Positions 9,466-17,545 of a stretch of DNA of 64,000 nt are shown piece by piece. A model generated the notes under the pieces. It saw nothing but the letters and a program-made list of their open reading frames with translations. It did no database searches and was not told the origin of the DNA. The translations under genes were made by a program, and so were the position numbers. Within the stretch, counting starts at the first letter, position 1. Every line of letters starts with the position of its first letter. This DNA is from Candidatus Koribacter versatilis Ellin345 (GTDB lineage Bacteria > Acidobacteriota > Terriglobia > Terriglobales > Acidobacteriaceae), in NCBI RefSeq assembly GCF_000014005.1, contig NC_008009.1:1054001-1118000 (forward strand). The letters are read 5' to 3'.

Positions 9466-10017
9466 CTAAATCGCGGTAAGCGCACCTAAATTGACGTCGA
9501 CGGCTGGTCCAACCATGGTGATCATGGCGCCCTTACCGTTGCTGATGTAAATGCCGCTGTCGTTCACGACGATCATTGCCCCTGTGGTGCTCTTCATAAC
9601 GATTCCGCCGGTTACGGGCGTCGGAGGCGCATCGCTGATGAGCAACATGTTTTGCGCGGGAGTCTGGAGACAGATGTTTACGCCAGGTGGGATTGCCGGA
9701 GGGGCGATCGCGAACACCGGGACCTCGCCGACGATTCCCCAGAAGCCACCAGTCCAGATCGGATAGTCGGGGTCACCCTGTTCGAACTCAATCCAAACCT
9801 GCGAGCCGAGTGGCGGCACGACGAAAACACCTGACTGAATGCCCGCGGACGGAACGCATGGCATTGCCCAACTCGACGGGATTTCGCCGAGGACATCGGG
9901 TACCTGCGCCATGATGCGACCGATTTGTTCCGGGTCAATGTTGTTGATGACCAGGCCGCGATACTTGCCGTAGTACTTCGTCGGATTGCCGCCCGCAGCG
10001 GTTTTCTGTGGACTCAT
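9466..10017 (-). CDS. gp5/VgrG-type OB-fold spike protein (baseplate assembly protein V)
   Basis: 183 aa. The N-terminal half has KYYGKYRGLVINNIDPEQIG and GSQVWIEFEQGDPDYPIWTG, the OB-fold signature of gp5/Afp8 C-terminal spikes. The C-terminal half is rich in alternating beta residues with STTGAMIVVNDSGIYISNG, compatible with a short triple-stranded beta-helix. It would trimerise under the hub and carry the PAAR tip. The hub and spike, fused in VgrG, are here separate genes joined by an ATGA overlap. Confidence 0.88.
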   Translation of the reverse strand: MSPQKTAAGGNPTKYYGKYRGLVINNIDPEQIGRIMAQVPDVLGEIPSSWAMPCVPSAGIQSGVFVVPPLGSQVWIEFEQGDPDYPIWTGGFWGIVGEVPVFAIAPPAIPPGVNICLQTPAQNMLLISDAPPTPVTGGIVMKSTTGAMIVVNDSGIYISNGKGAMITMVGPAVDVNLGALTAI

Positions 10018-11156
10018 GAGGGCACCGTGGAAACTGTGGATACCAAGCCGTTACGGCTCAGCTTGAAACTCTGCTTGTATTCGCCACGCTTGATTTTGTG
10101 GGTGACACTCTTTACGTAATAAAGACCGTCGAAGGCAGGTCCCGCGCCTCGCACGCCTACGAGCTCGCGGGCTTTGAGAACTCCGCCGTAACGCACAACA
10201 TCGAGGGTGCCTTCACCGGTAACTGCATCTGCCCATTGCGACGCTGCAGCTAGGCCGATCATGATGGTCTGGGGGATTGGGCGCTTCGAAAGGTCGTCGC
10301 GGATCGGCGTGAGATCGGGTGGGATGTTCGACGGCAGTGGCGGAATCAGTCCGAGTGGCGGATTTAGGGGCGTGATCGGCGGAATTGGAATCGGAATAGA
10401 AACGCCGGTTTGCTGGTTGTAAATGTAGACGATCGGAATCCGGTTCTGCTGCTGATCGAAATTGAAGGTGAGATTTTCGACGTTGGTGTATGCATCCATG
10501 TCGATGTTGAGGGCGGGCTGAATTGCGCCGAACTTGATTTGTGGTCCCCAGTAGGCTTTGCTGATGCCTGGAGCCGGTCCGGGATCGATATAGAAGACGT
10601 ATCCGACGCGATCGGCGAGCGCGCGAACGTAGGCGAGATCGGTGCCCTGTTGGCTGGGGATCATGTCGATCGGCAACGGCACGTCGATTAACACGCTGGG
10701 GATGATCAAGGGAATGACGCCGAAAATCGCATACTTCGCGCAGATGAGAGCGACGCGCGCTTCCGCAGGGCAGGCCGGGAAGGGGAAACCGCTCCAATCG
10801 GACTGGTTCATGAGCGCGGTGAGATCTTCGCCGGTCAGGGTCAGTGTCGAGTTCGAGCCCTTGTCTCCGGGAGAGATGTGGTTGTTGGTGATGACTCCGT
10901 CGATCAGGACATTCGAGACTCCATTCACGATGGCGACGATAACAACCCGCATGAATAGAAGTGGGAGTCCACCCGTGAGCAAGAACATGATGTTGAGCGG
11001 CGATTGTTTGTCGATCAAGAACGTAAGCTGGAATCCGCTTGTGCCGGTGTCATTCACCGTCACCTCAACACTGTCGAGGGCGTCCATGACTGGGCGCGGC
11101 GGCGTCATAGGGAAAAACGGTCCCATCATCAGGTTGAGTTGAACGCTATCGAGCAT
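10014..11156 (-). CDS. gpD-like baseplate hub protein (late control D family)
   Basis: 380 aa. The segment around residues 145-190 (GTDLAYVRALADRVGYVFYI) is the hallmark of the gpD/gp27/VgrG hub. The C-terminal DGLYYVKSVTHKIKRGEYKQSFKL is also typical. The hub trimer links the tube to the spike. The gene overlaps the LysM gene upstream by 11 bases and the spike gene downstream by four, so the three are probably made in stoichiometric order. Confidence 0.88.
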   Translation of the reverse strand: MLDSVQLNLMMGPFFPMTPPRPVMDALDSVEVTVNDTGTSGFQLTFLIDKQSPLNIMFLLTGGLPLLFMRVVIVAIVNGVSNVLIDGVITNNHISPGDKGSNSTLTLTGEDLTALMNQSDWSGFPFPACPAEARVALICAKYAIFGVIPLIIPSVLIDVPLPIDMIPSQQGTDLAYVRALADRVGYVFYIDPGPAPGISKAYWGPQIKFGAIQPALNIDMDAYTNVENLTFNFDQQQNRIPIVYIYNQQTGVSIPIPIPPITPLNPPLGLIPPLPSNIPPDLTPIRDDLSKRPIPQTIMIGLAAASQWADAVTGEGTLDVVRYGGVLKARELVGVRGAGPAFDGLYYVKSVTHKIKRGEYKQSFKLSRNGLVSTVSTVPS

Positions 11157-11517
11157 TCGCCGCTCCTGGTACGCCCTGCGGTGTGGTGATGTTCAAGGTT
11201 GTTCCCGGTGTTTCCGTAAGCGTGTCGGGATCAATGGCTCCATTGGCATCGGCAATCAGCCAGAACATGAGCGGATCGCCGAGATATTTGGCGGCGATGA
11301 GATCGAGCCGGTCGCCCTGGTGCACGGTGTGCACTGCAACCGTGGAGAAGTTCGGAGGTCCCGGTTGAGGTACAAATCGTCGTGCGAGATAAGTGATCGT
11401 CTGGCCATCGGGACCGATGTAGGTCCACGTACTGGAACCGTAGTAACGACTGTCAGTAGGGAATGTGACCGTCGGCACCACTCCCATCTGAATGAGGCTT
11501 TGAAGCGGCGAGTTCAT
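11146..11517 (-). CDS. LysM-like baseplate protein
   Basis: 123 aa. The stretch VHTVHQGDRLDLIAAKYLGD followed by MFWLIADAN is a LysM-type fold as found in T4 gp53-like and Afp7-like baseplate proteins, where it helps wedges associate. Its ATG overlaps the stop of the tube-initiator-like gene and it overlaps the hub gene. It has no signal peptide, so a cell-wall hydrolase role is unlikely. Confidence 0.82.
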   Translation of the reverse strand: MNSPLQSLIQMGVVPTVTFPTDSRYYGSSTWTYIGPDGQTITYLARRFVPQPGPPNFSTVAVHTVHQGDRLDLIAAKYLGDPLMFWLIADANGAIDPDTLTETPGTTLNITTPQGVPGAANAR

Positions 11518-12176
11518 GGCAGACCTCCCAACCCGAGGACGGAAATAGCGACGCTGCTTGCCATGGACGCCAGTTGCTGCTTGTTCGTCAGATAGCTCAT
11601 GAACATGCGGCCGCCAGGGTGAGCTAAACCGATGTCGTCAATATTCAGCACGCGGAGACCGAGGCTGACCTTGGCGCGAATTGGATTCAGATTCGGATCG
11701 AAAGCTTCTTCGGTGATTGAGAAGTCGGTGATGCGCACCGGCACCACGCGGGTCTTGCTCCACACGAAGAGAGTGAGTGGTTGTTCGAGTGGAATGATTT
11801 CCAGTTGGCCGTTGTTGGCGAGGTTGTCGTCGGAGAGCAGGGTTTCGACGGTTGGATTCACGAGCATTTCGAGCTGTGCCAACTGGGGCTGCAAGCCGAA
11901 TTTCACTGTGATCGGATTTTGTTTTGGAAACTCCAGCTGGTCGGTTGCATCGAGTTCAGCCTCGAGCTTGATGGTTTCGACTGCGGGGCCGCGGAGACGG
12001 AGGGCATCGACGCGTGTTCCGTCCTGCGCTCCCTGTACGGCTTGAATTTGAAGCGTACGCGAGAGGGTATCCGGGTTGTATTGCAGCGCGATCACGCTCC
12101 GCAACGCAGTGGTGTCCGGGTCCATGGTGACGATGCCACCTTTGACAAGACGCGGTGAACCGGGGAATGTGGTCAT
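11514..12176 (-). CDS. Tube-initiator-like eCIS protein (CIS tube protein, Afp7 N-domain type)
   Basis: 220 aa. LQYNPDTLSRTLQIQ and LRLRGPAVETIKLEAELDA are characteristic of the CIS tube-protein N-domain, normally joined to LysM in Afp7/Pvc7. Here the LysM part is in the next gene, overlapping by four bases. The protein is expected to sit between hub and first tube ring. Thirty-one bases separate it from the upstream cargo gene. No strong Shine-Dalgarno sequence is seen, so coupling to the upstream gene is possible. Confidence 0.8.
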   Translation of the reverse strand: MTTFPGSPRLVKGGIVTMDPDTTALRSVIALQYNPDTLSRTLQIQAVQGAQDGTRVDALRLRGPAVETIKLEAELDATDQLEFPKQNPITVKFGLQPQLAQLEMLVNPTVETLLSDDNLANNGQLEIIPLEQPLTLFVWSKTRVVPVRITDFSITEEAFDPNLNPIRAKVSLGLRVLNIDDIGLAHPGGRMFMSYLTNKQQLASMASSVAISVLGLGGLP

Positions 12177-12207
12177 AAAACGAAGTCAACTCCGTAATTC
12201 GTTTCCG

Positions 12208-15200
12208 CTAGTTGGTGCGAACGTCGTCGTAGGTAATTACTTCCGACCCGTAATCGGCCGGATCCACTTCTTTCACGACTTTCTCGCCAGTTGTTACGTC
12301 AAAGCCCTCGATCACAATCTTTCCGCCATTTCCTTTTGCTGCATTCAGGACCTTGTCTTCTACGCCTTGTTGCTGCGCGATCTTCGCGCTCTTGCGGAAC
12401 TCCGCTTCGATTTCGCCTGGTTTCGCCAGTCCGCCGGCGATGCTTTTCTTGAATTCCTCTCCGGACTTGAGGTCGCCCGCCACAATCTTCTGGCCGCGTA
12501 CCTCTACGTAATCCGGGATGCGTCCACCTTTGCCGATTTCGTTTGTGGGCTTGATTGTTCCGTCAGGAGCACGCACACCGACAATGTGCGCTTGTTCGAG
12601 AATCGTGCGATTCGGATAGGCCATCTGCCTCTTGATTGCCCATATCCGTTCTTTGACATTCCAGAGTCCCTTGATCGGCCCGCCCTTCCTGCTCTTGCCA
12701 GTCGCGGCTCGCTCGGCTTGATAGTCGATGGTGTCCCAACGTGCCTTGTGCAGATCTCCTTCGGCTTCTGCGAGGCGCGCTTGCAAAGCGGCTTCGCGAT
12801 GCTGAACTAGTTTTTCGCCAGAGAGCTTCCCTCCATTTGCACGTACGTCTTCCAACGCGGCGATGAGCTTCTTGCCCTGTTCGGCGGCAAACTCGGGATC
12901 GGCCTTACGCATGTTCTGGACCGATTCGTTCCACTCCTTGAACTCAGGATGGGCATCAAGTTCCTTCTTGTATTCCACGTGAATCACAGGGCAAGGCGGA
13001 GGACTACACTTCCCGACACCCTGCTCGGTAACGACGACATCGTGTTTGCCATCCGCAGTCTTCTTCTTGGCGGTTGCGTCCTTCTCTTGTACGGCCGCGG
13101 CAGTTTGGCCTTCCGGTCCGTCCGTCTTCTTCGCGCTAGGCGTTCCGGCGTGCTCTTCTGGAGGCGCACCGATTGCGCGTTTCTGCGTGGTGGCCGGTGG
13201 TGTGTCTTCGTGAAGAGGCGCAGCGCCTTTGCGCTCGCCAGGTGCCTTGTCGGGAGGCGCTGTCGTCACGTGCTCGTCCGTATGAACGGGGGGCGTTTTC
13301 TTCTGCGGCTTAGCGACTGGAGCCGCGGTTTGATCGTGCACTGGCGTGGCCGCTTGATCGTGTAGTGGTGGAGCCGCTTGATCGTGTACAGGTGGTGCGC
13401 CCTGCTGATGCTCGGATGGGGCAGCTTGCTTCTCTTGCGGCAATCCTTCTTCGTGAACGGCAGCGCCATGTACGAATGCAAAAAGTGTTCCTGTAGCGAA
13501 GGCCTGCGCGAGTTCGATCAGGAAATCTTCCATCACGAATTTCTTTTTCTCTTTTCGCAGCATGTCGAACGCGGTTCTCGCGGCGGTCTGCACCAAGTTG
13601 GTGGCGCCGGCGAGAGCGGCATGGACGGCAAGTTGCGCTGGTTTCTGCCCGAGTTCCGGAGCCTTTCCGAGCACAGCTTTCGTGGCAGCATTATTCAGAT
13701 ATTTTGAGAAGCCCAGGGTCGCGAGTTGGAAGACAGTGTCAAAGGCGATGCCACCCCAGTCGACTTCTTCGCGCAGTCCGTACTTGACTTCCATTTCCTG
13801 ACGGCCGACATCGAGGAGTTCACCCGCGACGATGTTGCCAACCGCGAAGCCGGTTACCTTGCTTGCACCGGCGCTCGCACCCGGCGCGAAGATGGTTGCG
13901 GCATCCAAAGCGGTGCGGCCGACGCTGAACCAGAGCGCCATTTCGGTCGCGTCGTTGAACTTGAGCATGTCTTCGCCGGTTACGCAGACGAGGCGTTCTT
14001 TGTCGTCATAGAGGCGCACGCCAACGACTTCGTCCTTCTTCAAGCGAATGCCCCCGAGGAAGGTTTCGAGCGGCAGAGTTTTCGTTTCGCGGCGGAACAT
14101 CGGATCGCCTTTGACGTCGTTCAGAGGCTGCTTGACGAGGATCTCGTCGCCTTTGCGTTCCGCGCCGATGGGCGCGTTTGAAAGCTGCCACATACCTTTG
14201 GGCAAGCGGAGAGGGAAGATCTTGAAGCCTTGGCCGGCGGTGTCCTGGCAACGCTTCTTTTTCTGTTGAGGATTCTCGGGAATGGCTGCCTTGGTTGCGG
14301 CATCGGCGGCGGCATCGCCTTTTTCTTTACGCTTATCGAGTTCCTCGCCAGTGATCTTGGCGGCGTTCGAATCTGCGCCAATCCCGGGCTGAGCGACGGC
14401 GCCGCTGTGCAGGCCGGCGACAACCTCAGTTTTCATTTTGCTGATGCGGGAGCGGATCTCGCCCTGACTAAATCCGTTGAGATATTCCGACGCTGCCTGG
14501 TAGAACCCGCCCTTCATCTGTTCCGAAAATTTGGCGTTGAGGAATGCCCAATGCGTCATCTTCGCGACCGCAGAGCCAGGCCCAACGCGAGCGTTGCTGA
14601 TGGCGCCGATGTGGAGTTGCTCGGTCTTCCAGCCCGCGCCCAAGGAGCCGATGAACGCTTTTAGATCGCCGGCACTTAGTCCATTTGCCAACTCGGCAGC
14701 TTGTTCCCAGTGCGCTGCGTCGGCGGCATCAAAAGCCTTTTCGATCAGCGAACCGGTTCGAGGCGCGTCAGCGACTTCAACATCCGAATCCTCTTCCCGC
14801 TGGACCAGACGTTCGCTTGGACCCTGTTGGTGAACGACGTGGGTCAACTCGTGGGCCAGCAGGCGACGGCCCTCAGCGCTTTCAGGCTGGTAGCGGCCTT
14901 CGCCAAACACAATTGAATTGCCGACGGTGTAGGCGTGGGCATTGACCGCCTCTGCGGACCTCGCTGCACGACCATCGTCGTGTACTTGCACGCTTCCGAG
15001 GTCGACGCCTAATCTCGGCTCGAAGAACGATCTTGTTGCATGATCGAGAGATCGGCCGCTCGAATTCAGAACGCTATGCACAATGGGCGGAGCGACATGT
15101 GGGGCTCCGAGTGCTGCCGGCTTGCGCTGCAAAAGCTTCTTTTTCTTGCAGTCATCGCATTCGTCCTTCGAATCGCTCGACCCTTTACAACCACATTTGC

Positions 15201-15390
15201 GCTGTAGGGTTTGTCCGAGGCTGACGCGAGATAGCGACCATGGACTCTTGTGAGACTCCCCAGTCATGACTTGATCCGCGAAGCGGTCCGCCTCCCGTTC
15301 GAATGAGCTATTGGGGTCGCCGACGCGCAACGAATTCGAGGAAGTGTTCTCCTGCTGCGAGTTGGAGTGTGACAAGGCGGTGCGGCTCAT
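12208..15390 (-). CDS. DUF4157-type eCIS cargo protein 1 with PD-(D/E)xK-like C-terminus
   Basis: 1060 aa. The start at 15390 is chosen because it makes an ATGA overlap with the 85-aa gene; an in-frame start exists further upstream but lies inside that gene. Order: EREAD helix at the N-terminus, a CxC/CxxC cysteine module (QRKCGCKG ... CDDCKKKK), then DUF4157 with LLAHELTHVVHQ (HExxH), a hydrophobic middle, a Pro/His/Lys-rich linker with an octapeptide repeat, and a C-terminal domain. There IPDYVEV (Asp960) and AGDLKSG (Asp973, Lys975) fit the PD...(D/E)xK nuclease pattern. DUF4157 marks proteins loaded into eCIS particles. Nuclease activity is an inference. No immunity gene is obvious. Confidence 0.8.
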   Translation of the reverse strand: MSRTALSHSNSQQENTSSNSLRVGDPNSSFEREADRFADQVMTGESHKSPWSLSRVSLGQTLQRKCGCKGSSDSKDECDDCKKKKLLQRKPAALGAPHVAPPIVHSVLNSSGRSLDHATRSFFEPRLGVDLGSVQVHDDGRAARSAEAVNAHAYTVGNSIVFGEGRYQPESAEGRRLLAHELTHVVHQQGPSERLVQREEDSDVEVADAPRTGSLIEKAFDAADAAHWEQAAELANGLSAGDLKAFIGSLGAGWKTEQLHIGAISNARVGPGSAVAKMTHWAFLNAKFSEQMKGGFYQAASEYLNGFSQGEIRSRISKMKTEVVAGLHSGAVAQPGIGADSNAAKITGEELDKRKEKGDAAADAATKAAIPENPQQKKKRCQDTAGQGFKIFPLRLPKGMWQLSNAPIGAERKGDEILVKQPLNDVKGDPMFRRETKTLPLETFLGGIRLKKDEVVGVRLYDDKERLVCVTGEDMLKFNDATEMALWFSVGRTALDAATIFAPGASAGASKVTGFAVGNIVAGELLDVGRQEMEVKYGLREEVDWGGIAFDTVFQLATLGFSKYLNNAATKAVLGKAPELGQKPAQLAVHAALAGATNLVQTAARTAFDMLRKEKKKFVMEDFLIELAQAFATGTLFAFVHGAAVHEEGLPQEKQAAPSEHQQGAPPVHDQAAPPLHDQAATPVHDQTAAPVAKPQKKTPPVHTDEHVTTAPPDKAPGERKGAAPLHEDTPPATTQKRAIGAPPEEHAGTPSAKKTDGPEGQTAAAVQEKDATAKKKTADGKHDVVVTEQGVGKCSPPPCPVIHVEYKKELDAHPEFKEWNESVQNMRKADPEFAAEQGKKLIAALEDVRANGGKLSGEKLVQHREAALQARLAEAEGDLHKARWDTIDYQAERAATGKSRKGGPIKGLWNVKERIWAIKRQMAYPNRTILEQAHIVGVRAPDGTIKPTNEIGKGGRIPDYVEVRGQKIVAGDLKSGEEFKKSIAGGLAKPGEIEAEFRKSAKIAQQQGVEDKVLNAAKGNGGKIVIEGFDVTTGEKVVKEVDPADYGSEVITYDDVRTN
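13322..13396 (-). repeat. 24-bp tandem repeat (three units) in cargo protein 1 linker
   Basis: Units begin at 13322, 13349 and 13373. The last two are 24 bases and start GCCGCTTGATCGTGTA; the first is 27 bases with a three-base insertion. On the coding strand they encode the octapeptide APPVHDQA and variants. Repeat length is a multiple of three, so copy-number change would preserve the frame and only alter linker length. Confidence 0.8.
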
Positions 15391-15644
15391 GGCTTCAACC
15401 CCCGACCGATGCCTTGCCCAATTTTGCGTCCGAGTTGACGGGCACCTGTCGGTCCGCTTTGGAGCGGGATGCGCCCGAGCTTCATCACCGGAGTGCGATG
15501 TGAGCGTGCCCAATCGGCGCGAGTGTCTCGATTAGCAAGCATCTCGTTAATCTGGGCGCGAAGACTCGCTATCAACTCCTTGTCCTGTCCGGCTGGTAAT
15601 CCGCTCAGCACGACGCGATCGATAGTGAGGTGAATGCGTGTCAT
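15387..15644 (-). CDS. Small conserved-type eCIS protein of unknown function (85 aa)
   Basis: 85 aa, basic C-terminus (GARQLGRKIGQGIGRGLKP). The N-terminus reads MTRIHLTIDRVVLSGLPAGQ and continues into a helix with LIASLRAQINEMLAN. Small proteins of this pattern occur between the ATPase and cargo genes of other eCIS loci (recalled, not checked). It overlaps the ATPase stop and the cargo start by four bases each, which argues for a real gene. A role as adaptor for cargo loading would fit its position but is speculative. Confidence 0.65.
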   Translation of the reverse strand: MTRIHLTIDRVVLSGLPAGQDKELIASLRAQINEMLANRDTRADWARSHRTPVMKLGRIPLQSGPTGARQLGRKIGQGIGRGLKP

Positions 15645-17545
15645 ACCCAGCCACGCAGTTCTGCACCTGCAAGTGGACGCTCGATCTTGTGGGCTTCGAG
15701 TTTTGCGGCCTCAAGGAGGTGCTCCATGCCCACGGGGCCGTCGCAGTCGGCCGCAAGGAATGCCGCGTTCAGTGCGATATTGCGAATGTTTCCGCCGGCT
15801 ACGTTGAGCTGTGAGAGCTTCTTCATATCCAGTCCGCGCGTCGGGGTGGAAGATGGAAATACCTTCGCCCAAATCGCTTCGCGTTGCGCTGCATCGGGAA
15901 AGGGGAACGTTATGGTGAAGCGGAGACGTCGTTGAAATGCGCGGTCGAGGGAAGCCTTCAAATTCGTGGTGAGAACTGCCAGCCCGGCATAGGACTCCAT
16001 TCGCTGGAGCAGGTAGCCCACCTCGATGTTGGCGTAGCGGTCGTGACTATCCTTCACCTCTCCGCGTTTTCCAAAGAGGGCATCGGCTTCGTCGAAGAGC
16101 AGCAAAACCCCGCCTTCTTCGGCAGCGTCGAAGATGATCTTGAGGTTTTTTTCCGTTTCTCCGATGTACTTACTCACGACCGACGCGAGATCGATGCGAT
16201 AAAGATCGAGTCCGAGCTCGGACGCCAAGACTTCGGCGGCAAGGGTTTTGCCAGTGCCAGACTCACCGCAGAAAAGCGCACTGACGCCTAGGCCCCGTTT
16301 GCCCTTTCCGGCGAAACCCCAGTGCTCATGGACACGCATGCGATGCCAGGCCTGGGTCGACATATGTCGCAGCATGCGCATCTGGAGCTCGGGCAGTACG
16401 ATGTCGCCCCAGGTGGCTGCCGGACTAATCCGTTGTGCGAGATCTTCCAACTTCGGTCGAGCTAACGATCGGCAAGCCTTCCACAGCGTGTCAGGATTGA
16501 GCTCCGCGGAGTTGGTCGAGGCCAACATACCGGTGTGATAGATCATCCGAGCGCTCAGCCGAAATTGCTGCGAGATCCTGGCAAGGCCGCCGTTCATGTT
16601 GGAAGCAGCGCCATTGAGAGCACGGACCCAGAGGTCATGCTGTTCGCGAGCAGCAGGCTTGTTTACATCGAAGCGAGCATATGCACGGTGAAGCCGAACA
16701 GGTTCTTGCGTGGCGAGGAAGAATGAGAAAGGCAACTTGTCGGCGAGATAGTTGGCTGCGGCTGTCATGCTCGAATTTCCGCATTGCAACAGGAAAGTAG
16801 CGGGAAGCAAGAGCGCCTCACGTTCGAGGAGCCAAACAAGCCGCTCAAGATCCTGAGTTGAACCGGGAAGATCTTCGAGGCGAATTGAGAAAAGTTCCAA
16901 CCCGAGGGCTTGCGTGACGAGGGCCGCGACGTCTTCCTGGCCAAATGCGTCATCTCCGCAAAGGTGGAGGACCGGAGCGACTTGGGACGCTTCGCGCAAT
17001 ATTCGCGCGATGGATGTGGCCGTATTTCTATGCTCCTCTGCAACGAGGGGAGCGCCGGCAATCGGTGTGATGAGCGAGTTGAGCGAGGGATCGGGGACAT
17101 GCATCCCCGCGAGGTAATGAAGCACTCGTTCATCGATGCGAACCGGCGCGGTGGCAAATCCGCCGCTATTGCTCAACTCCACAAGGTGAAAGCGCCGCAG
17201 GGGCCGTACGGGCGTGAATGCGCTCCAGTGAGGATTTTCCAAGAGCGACATCGCGAGGCCGAAGGTAACGTAGGGCCTTTGAGACAACTGGTGCATCTCG
17301 GCGCAGCGCGCCGCCAATTCAGAATCCATTTCGACCCCGGCACAAAGCAACAGGAGGTCGCGCTCGAAGTCGGTTAGCCCGAACATCGCGGTAAGGCGGT
17401 CGATTGCAAACGGCGAGTCTTGGGGCTCCGGGATACCCGAAGCCAGCATTGCGGTCATGCCAAGCCGCTCTTTGAGGCGCGCGAATTCGGCCACGAGGTA
17501 CGTGTGATTGGCTTCGGTCCAACTCATGGCAGTCGCGGTGCTCAT
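15641..17545 (-). CDS. AAA+ ATPase of eCIS (Afp15/Pvc15-like)
   Basis: 634 aa from the ATG at 17545, which overlaps the stop of the DUF4255 gene (TAATG). An upstream in-frame extension to 17830 lies inside that gene and is rejected. Walker A is GESGTGKT and Walker B is LLLFDEADALFGKRGE, followed by a sensor-type segment with NLKASLDRAFQRRLRF. The N-terminal half has no recognisable motif but matches the length of Pvc15-like ATPases. These ATPases are conserved in eCIS and are thought to help assembly or load cargo; the adjacent small protein and cargo gene are consistent with the latter. Confidence 0.9.
   Translation of the reverse strand: MSTATAMSWTEANHTYLVAEFARLKERLGMTAMLASGIPEPQDSPFAIDRLTAMFGLTDFERDLLLLCAGVEMDSELAARCAEMHQLSQRPYVTFGLAMSLLENPHWSAFTPVRPLRRFHLVELSNSGGFATAPVRIDERVLHYLAGMHVPDPSLNSLITPIAGAPLVAEEHRNTATSIARILREASQVAPVLHLCGDDAFGQEDVAALVTQALGLELFSIRLEDLPGSTQDLERLVWLLEREALLLPATFLLQCGNSSMTAAANYLADKLPFSFFLATQEPVRLHRAYARFDVNKPAAREQHDLWVRALNGAASNMNGGLARISQQFRLSARMIYHTGMLASTNSAELNPDTLWKACRSLARPKLEDLAQRISPAATWGDIVLPELQMRMLRHMSTQAWHRMRVHEHWGFAGKGKRGLGVSALFCGESGTGKTLAAEVLASELGLDLYRIDLASVVSKYIGETEKNLKIIFDAAEEGGVLLLFDEADALFGKRGEVKDSHDRYANIEVGYLLQRMESYAGLAVLTTNLKASLDRAFQRRLRFTITFPFPDAAQREAIWAKVFPSSTPTRGLDMKKLSQLNVAGGNIRNIALNAAFLAADCDGPVGMEHLLEAAKLEAHKIERPLAGAELRGWV

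Noticed and set aside
15391-15513. Longer N-terminus for cargo protein 1 from a start at 15513
   Set aside because: The extension lies within the 85-aa gene and encodes an unlikely Arg/His/Pro-rich peptide; the ATG at 15390 gives an ATGA overlap like the neighbours.
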